Below are positions 14,692 through 18,291 of a stretch of DNA of 18,291 bases, piece by piece. The DNA is from an uncultured bacterium. Its GTDB lineage: Bacteria; Verrucomicrobiota; Kiritimatiellia; RFP12; UBA1067. The DNA lies in contig CACZAK010000085.1 in NCBI GenBank assembly GCA_902779075.1, positions 1 to 18,291 on the forward strand, written 5' to 3'. Position 1 is the stretch's first letter. The number at the start of each line of letters is the position of its first letter. The translations under genes were made by a program, and so were the position numbers. The notes beneath the pieces were generated by a model. The model was not told the origin of the DNA. It ran no database searches and worked only from the letters and a program-made list of their open reading frames with translations.

Positions 14692-15726
14692 ATGAAGATT
14701 CTCGCCATTTCTGACTTGCACACGGTCGGCCTGAAGGGGCTTGACCGGTATGTGCGCGACTGCGCGATTGTGCTGATGGCGGGAGATTTCACAGAACACG
14801 GCCGCACGCGCGGCGTGGAGCAGTCCGTGCGCTGGGTGCAGGACGTTTTTCGCCCGTGGTGCGCGTCCTTCCCCGACGTGCGCTTCTGCGTTGTGCCGGG
14901 CGACCACGACCTCTTCGCCGAACGGCGCGCAGAGGAAATCCGCTGGCCGGACAACGTCGTCTACCTCGACCCGCTTGCACCCGATCCCGCGGCGCGGACG
15001 TGCGAGGTGGCTGGGCTGAAGATCTACGGCGTGGCCCGCACGCCATACCAGAAGGGTGGAATGTTCGAGAGTTCGTCGGAGGTTCTCGCACGCGCGTTTG
15101 CGGAGATTCCCGAAGGGCTGGATATCCTAATATCCCATGCGCCGCCGCTGATCGACGGCTACAACCTCGATGTAGACGGGCGTCGGCGCAGGCATCGCGG
15201 TAGCCCGGAACTGACGGAGGCCATACGGCGGGTGCACCCGCACCTAGTCGTGTGCGGACACGTTCACGGCGGCGACCACCGCCGCGCCGTGTTGGAGAAC
15301 GGCACGGTAGTGGTGAACGTCTCGCGCGTGCTGGACGACCGAGGCATGGTGACGACGCGTCCGCGCGTGATTGACGTGGAGGCGGTTGACGGGAAGAACG
15401 TGTTCCGGATGGAGGAGGACGAGGGAACTGTCCCCACATACGCGCCCACTGCGCCGACGGCGGCCGCGAAGCAGATTGAACGTGCCGAGAAGGTTCTGTT
15501 CAAGGCGGCGAGAAGCATCAACAAGCACGTGGAGAAGGGCGACTACGCGCCCAACCTCCACTATATCGACCAGCTCGACGACGTCCGGACCACGCTCGCG
15601 CCGTTCGCAGCGGACTATCCGCTCGTGGGGGTATACCTCGCGCGTCTGGACGAGGTGGCGGCATCGCGCGCGCAGGGCTGGCGTCTGCGGGTGGGCGACG
15701 TGCCGAGATTTGGGGAGAAAACATGA
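14692..15726 (+). CDS. Calcineurin-like metallophosphoesterase
   Basis: This 344-residue protein starts MKILAISDLH, with metal ligands Asp8 and His10. AGD (30-32), PGDHD (69-73), SHAPP (148-152) and GHVHGG (189-194) follow in the order of the class of MPPED-like phosphoesterases. The usual GNHD reads GDHD, so the bridging Asn is Asp71. The catalytic domain ends near 230, and a helical tail of about 100 residues (245-344) is unassigned. The substrate could be a nucleotide, phosphodiester or nucleic acid. ATG 14692 is chosen because the catalytic domain begins there. It has no clear Shine-Dalgarno and probably relies on coupling to the gene 7 nt upstream. Its stop overlaps the next gene as ATGA. 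Confidence 0.8.
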   Translation: MKILAISDLHTVGLKGLDRYVRDCAIVLMAGDFTEHGRTRGVEQSVRWVQDVFRPWCASFPDVRFCVVPGDHDLFAERRAEEIRWPDNVVYLDPLAPDPAARTCEVAGLKIYGVARTPYQKGGMFESSSEVLARAFAEIPEGLDILISHAPPLIDGYNLDVDGRRRRHRGSPELTEAIRRVHPHLVVCGHVHGGDHRRAVLENGTVVVNVSRVLDDRGMVTTRPRVIDVEAVDGKNVFRMEEDEGTVPTYAPTAPTAAAKQIERAEKVLFKAARSINKHVEKGDYAPNLHYIDQLDDVRTTLAPFAADYPLVGVYLARLDEVAASRAQGWRLRVGDVPRFGEKT

Positions 15727-16679
15727 GCGCACGCCGGAAACGCCATTTCGAGCAGGAGCTGTTCGAGTTCGCGCAGGAGGACGGCGAACGCCGGAAGGGC
15801 GTCGACGAGCTGTTGGCGTCCGTGGAGGAATACGCGCGTCCGCAGCGGTTCCTGAAGCTCCTTTCGGGCATCGCCCATTTCCGCGACTACTCGCCGAACA
15901 ACGCGCTGATGATCGCCTTGCAGCGCCCCGACGCCCGCTACGTGCTTACGCCGCGCAAGTGGAAGGCACTTGGACGGTTCGTGAAGCGCGGGGCGTGTCC
16001 GATCGTGGCACTGCGTCCGTTCGCGCCGGTGATGTACCTCTACGACGTTGCGGACACCAAGGTCATGTCTGGATGCAAGGACGGCTTCGATGCCGCGTTG
16101 GCGGAAGTGGTCAAGCGCGACCCGGATGCCGACGTCCCGCAGGAAGTGCTGCGGACGCTTCTGGACAACCTGCCCCTTTGGGGAATTGCCTACGATACGT
16201 TTCCGGTCGGGCCGAGCCTGTCCGTAGAGCTGCGCGTTGCGGGCGAGGAGGATGACGACATCCTGATTCAGCTGGACGGTGGCATGGTGCCCTGCCGTCC
16301 GGCATACGTGCTGCATACGCGGGAGGGAGCGCCGGATACAGTTGTGTTCACCGCGCTCGTGCAGGCGCTTGCGCGGATTTTTTGCCATCATCTACGTTGC
16401 GGTTATGAGCAGGGGTGGGAGAACAGCCGCCGCGTGAGCGCAGAGGTGGAGCAGTTCGAGGTGCAGGTCGTTGCGGGACTTGTCTGCAGGCGCCTGCAGG
16501 TGTCGAGTCCGGTGTATTCGTTTTGGTCCGACGGTGCCTTCGGGCAGCATGACATCCCCCCGATCAGCCTGGACACCATCTGCGATGCCGTGACGGAGAT
16601 CGAGCGTATGCTGGAACCTTGTACGGTGCGCCAGGGGTACTATTTCCGGCACACACCCTCCTTCTCCATGCAATTCTGA
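15723..16679 (+). CDS. ArdC-like protein with decayed metallopeptidase motif
   Basis: Residues 40-100 match the ArdC N-terminal (ssDNA-binding, DUF1738-like) pattern: F..Y...N.L.IALQRPDA, here FRDYSPNNALMIALQRPDAR, then W..LGR.VKRG....I. In ArdC/IrrE relatives a zincin domain with HELxH follows. Here the equivalent helix VQALARIFCHH (213-223) has Gln, Ala and Arg in place of the metal His, catalytic Glu and second His, while the later acidic helix (SAEVEQFE, 239-246) and VxxLVCRRL remain. It is therefore probably non-catalytic and may bind DNA. The 318-residue ORF overlaps the phosphoesterase stop (ATGA). No plasmid or conjugation genes are nearby. ArdC proteins counter restriction or protect incoming ssDNA; the role here is unknown. 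Confidence 0.65.
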   Translation: MSARRKRHFEQELFEFAQEDGERRKGVDELLASVEEYARPQRFLKLLSGIAHFRDYSPNNALMIALQRPDARYVLTPRKWKALGRFVKRGACPIVALRPFAPVMYLYDVADTKVMSGCKDGFDAALAEVVKRDPDADVPQEVLRTLLDNLPLWGIAYDTFPVGPSLSVELRVAGEEDDDILIQLDGGMVPCRPAYVLHTREGAPDTVVFTALVQALARIFCHHLRCGYEQGWENSRRVSAEVEQFEVQVVAGLVCRRLQVSSPVYSFWSDGAFGQHDIPPISLDTICDAVTEIERMLEPCTVRQGYYFRHTPSFSMQF

Positions 16680-16712
16680 CACAGCTTTCACCATTCAATT
16701 TTTGACACCACT

Positions 16713-16732
16713 AATCAATATTTGATTCTATT
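16713..16732 (+). terminator. Weak AT-rich hairpin after the ArdC-like gene
   Basis: AATCAA (16713-16718) pairs with TTGATT (16722-16727) around a 3-nt loop, followed by CTATT. The stem is short and AT-only apart from one pair, so it may or may not terminate. No better terminator is visible before 16750. Confidence 0.2.
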
Positions 16733-16749
16733 TACCACTCCATGTTATA

Positions 16750-16890
16750 TCTCACGCAGAGGCGCGGAGAGGCAGAGTTCGCAGAGGTTATCCCATTGCT
16801 TGAGTATGTATTTGTTTTCACCAATTGGCTTTTCCGTCGGATTTCTGAACTTTCTCTGCGCTCTCCGCCTCTCTGCGCCTCTGCGTGAGA
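16750..16890. mobile_element. MITE-like element with 37-bp terminal inverted repeats
   Basis: The left end 16750-16786 and the reverse complement of 16854-16890 agree at 33 of 37 positions, both beginning TCTCACGCAGAGGCGC. The 67 bases between are AT-richer and have no coding sense; the short ORF that reads across (16722-16931) is just the translated repeat. No target-site duplication is evident at the flanks. It may be a non-autonomous transposable element or a folded intergenic palindrome. This motif type is reminiscent of dispersed repeats seen in many genomes. Confidence 0.65.
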
Positions 16891-16961
16891 CTTTCAACCG
16901 TTTACGTACCTCTCACACAAAGTTCGCTTAAAACTTACGAATCAACGGCCGGCATACGTAC

Positions 16962-16978
16962 TGGCACGCTTTGTGCTT
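16962..16978 (+). promoter_or_regulatory. Sigma54 (RpoN) promoter for the small ORF
   Basis: TGGCAC (16962-16967), GCTTT and GTGCTT give the -24 GG (16963-16964) and -12 GC (16975-16976) separated by exactly 10 bases, the sigma54 signature. Only the first base of TTGCW is off. The start would be near 16988, with a 26-nt leader to ATG 17014. Two copies of TACGTAC (16903-16909 and 16955-16961) lie upstream and could be activator sites, though they are short. Confidence 0.6.
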
Positions 16979-17013
16979 AATATGCGCGGACAATTAGCAG
17001 AAGGAGTCTTAAG

Positions 17014-17136
17014 ATGATTGAAGAAAAGATGAAACAGTTGGCGCTGGCAGAGTTTGGCACGCTGGACGGCGTGAAGATCCAGTATTGGGTCAATCCGCAG
17101 ACGGGCTGCATCCAATACTGCATCTGGCGAAGATAG
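17014..17136 (+). CDS. Small 40-residue protein of unknown function
   Basis: ATG 17014 has a perfect AAGGAG 7 nt upstream and sits behind the sigma54 promoter, which argues for real translation. The sequence begins MIEEKMKQLALAEFG, probably a helix, and ends in a Cys/aromatic-rich part with CIQYCIWRR. I do not recognise the family. The Glu/Lys helix followed by a short GCIQYC tail would suit a leader-core peptide or a small regulatory or metal-binding protein, but no modifying enzymes are in view. It could also be a dual RNA/peptide because its 3' half folds (17080-17120). It is not co-directionally fused to gyrB, which has its own promoter. Confidence 0.55.
   Translation: MIEEKMKQLALAEFGTLDGVKIQYWVNPQTGCIQYCIWRR
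17080..17120. repeat. Inverted repeat inside the small ORF
   Basis: CAGTATTGG (17080-17088) and CCAATACTG (17112-17120) are perfectly complementary 9-mers with a 23-nt loop; two further pairs (one G-U) extend it inward. In RNA this would form a stem within the coding sequence of the 40-residue ORF. The two arms also encode related residues (QYW and QYC), so part of the pairing may be a by-product of coding. Confidence 0.5.
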
Positions 17137-17172
17137 TCCACCGTTTTTGCGATTTTCTCCGCGGTTTCTTCT

Positions 17173-17200
17173 CGCGTGCGCGCGCGCGTTATGGTATAAT
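17173..17200 (+). promoter_or_regulatory. gyrB: gyrB promoter with CG-alternating spacer
   Basis: TATAAT at 17195-17200 with TGG just ahead (17192-17194) is an extended -10. The -35 position (about 17172-17177) has no match to TTGACA and is covered by an alternating purine-pyrimidine run of 8 dinucleotides (17173-17188). Transcription would start near 17207, 20 nt before the gyrB ATG. AAGGA (17217-17221) lies 5 nt before that ATG. Confidence 0.65.
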
Positions 17201-17226
17201 GTACGCGCACCCGTAAAAGGAAAACC

Positions 17227-18291
17227 ATGTCAGAAGAAGAGACTAAGCCGACCGAAGAAACGCCCGCCGCGCCGCAAGAGGCGGGGAAGTACAACGCCGC
17301 CAACATTCAGGTATTGGAGGGCATGGAGGCCGTGCGCAAGCGCCCGGCCATGTACATCGGCGATACGGGCGAGCGCGGGTACCACCATCTCGTGTACGAA
17401 GTGGTCGACAACTCGATCGACGAGGCGCTTGCGGGGTACTGCTCGCTCATCGACGTGCAGATCAATCCGGACGGCTCGCTCTCCGTGACGGATAACGGGC
17501 GTGGCATCCCGGTGGACATGCATCCCACGCAGCACCGTCCTGCAATCGAGGTGGTGCTCACGATCCTCCATGCGGGCGGCAAGTTCGATGGCTCGAACTA
17601 CAAGGTGTCCGGCGGCCTGCACGGCGTGGGCGTGAGCTGCGTGAACGCGCTCTCCGACTGGATGAAGGTGGAGGTGAAGCGCGACGGCAAGATCCACCAC
17701 ATCGAGTTCTCGCGCGGTCACGTGACGAAGCCGCTCACCGTCGTCGGTGAATGCGGCGACGAGACGGGCACGAAGGTGACGTTCTTCCCCGACCACTCGA
17801 TCTTCAGCTGCCATGCGTTCAAGTGGGAGATCCTCTGCAACCGCCTGCGCGAGCTCGCGTTCCTCAACAAGGGCGTGAAGATACACTTCAAGGACAACGA
17901 GGGCGAGGGACACCACGAGGAGACGTTCCACTACGAGGGCGGCATCGACCAATTCACCGAATATCTCAACACGAACAAGAAGCCGCTCACGCCCGTGATC
18001 CACTTCGAGGGCGAGGCGCAGGGCGTGACGGGCATGGTGCAGGCGGAAGTTTCGATGCAGTACACGGACACGTACTCCACCATCGAGCAGACCTACTGCA
18101 ACAACATCCACACGATCGAAGGCGGCACGCATCTCTCCGGCTTCCGCGCCGCGCTCACGCGCACCATCAACAAGTACGGCCGCGCGATGAAAAACGGCAT
18201 CAAGGAGAAGGACAACGTCACGGGCGACGACATGCGCGAGGGCCTCACGGTGATCGTGAGCGTGAAGGTGCCGCAGCCGCAGTTCGAGGGC
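17227..18291 (+). CDS. gyrB: DNA gyrase subunit B (partial, runs off the window)
   Basis: Gyrase uses ATP to introduce negative supercoils; GyrB carries the ATPase. The visible 355 residues hold the GHKL domain: VLEGMEAVRKRPAMYIG (29-45), EVVDNSIDEA (58-67, catalytic Glu58 and Mg-binding Asn62), DNGRGIPVD (89-97) and the ATP-lid GGLHGVG (129-135). The transducer domain follows, with TIEGGTHLSGFRAALTR (296-312). The window ends at the KVPQPQFEG run, just before the expected QTK loop. The residue pattern fits GyrB better than ParE. The first 22 residues are an acidic, disordered-looking extension. The start is supported by AAGGA and the promoter at 17173-17200. Confidence 0.95.
   Translation, partial: MSEEETKPTEETPAAPQEAGKYNAANIQVLEGMEAVRKRPAMYIGDTGERGYHHLVYEVVDNSIDEALAGYCSLIDVQINPDGSLSVTDNGRGIPVDMHPTQHRPAIEVVLTILHAGGKFDGSNYKVSGGLHGVGVSCVNALSDWMKVEVKRDGKIHHIEFSRGHVTKPLTVVGECGDETGTKVTFFPDHSIFSCHAFKWEILCNRLRELAFLNKGVKIHFKDNEGEGHHEETFHYEGGIDQFTEYLNTNKKPLTPVIHFEGEAQGVTGMVQAEVSMQYTDTYSTIEQTYCNNIHTIEGGTHLSGFRAALTRTINKYGRAMKNGIKEKDNVTGDDMREGLTVIVSVKVPQPQFEG

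Noticed and set aside
16722..16931. 69-codon ORF across the inverted-repeat element
   Set aside because: It mostly translates the two repeat arms and has no Shine-Dalgarno. The DNA is better explained as a MITE-like repeat.

Overview
The window looks like chromosomal DNA from a high-GC Gram-negative bacterium. The best guess is an uncultured, probably gut-associated member of the PVC group (Kiritimatiellota/Lentisphaerota-like). This is inferred from style: a very large secreted BspA-type leucine-rich-repeat protein with InlB-type repeats and a Lys/Gly-rich C-terminal module, ExbB/ExbD, a multiheme cytochrome c and an ArdC-like protein beside gyrB. No rRNA or other decisive marker is present. 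All supported genes are on the + strand.

Layout. Positions 1-271 hold GC-rich non-coding DNA with short repeats. A good sigma70-type promoter (272-300) overlaps an inverted repeat and drives a highly structured leader. The 3' end of that leader (835-921) has the form of group II intron domains V and VI, with no reverse transcriptase inside. The leader runs into an 1847-codon secreted surface protein (817-6360), which ends in a clear terminator (6379-6414).

A second promoter (6434-6462) starts a tightly packed unit: argH, exbB, exbD, a seven-heme cytochrome c with a C-terminal membrane domain, and apbE (6488-12055). A promoter lying over the apbE stop codon serves a long-chain acyl-CoA synthetase-like gene (12128-13789). 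Next is a three-gene cluster: a six-helix membrane protein, a calcineurin-like phosphoesterase, and an ArdC-like protein whose metallopeptidase motif has decayed (13878-16679).

The following 334-base gap carries a 141-bp MITE-like element with 37-bp inverted ends and a good sigma54 promoter. That promoter drives a 40-residue ORF with a perfect Shine-Dalgarno. gyrB starts at 17227 behind an extended -10 promoter whose spacer is a CG-alternating tract, and it runs off the window.

The most unusual item is the leader of the surface-protein gene. If an intron-like segment of about 326-921 were spliced out, a Shine-Dalgarno at 317-323 would land 8 nt upstream of an in-frame GTG (928) that begins the signal peptide. 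In the unspliced RNA a different Shine-Dalgarno (805-810), buried in a domain-IV-like stem, serves ATG 817, and the protein then carries a 41-residue N-terminal extension that is simply translated domain V/VI RNA. This would be a group II-type analogue of ribozyme-gated translation. It is a hypothesis read from sequence and base pairing only.
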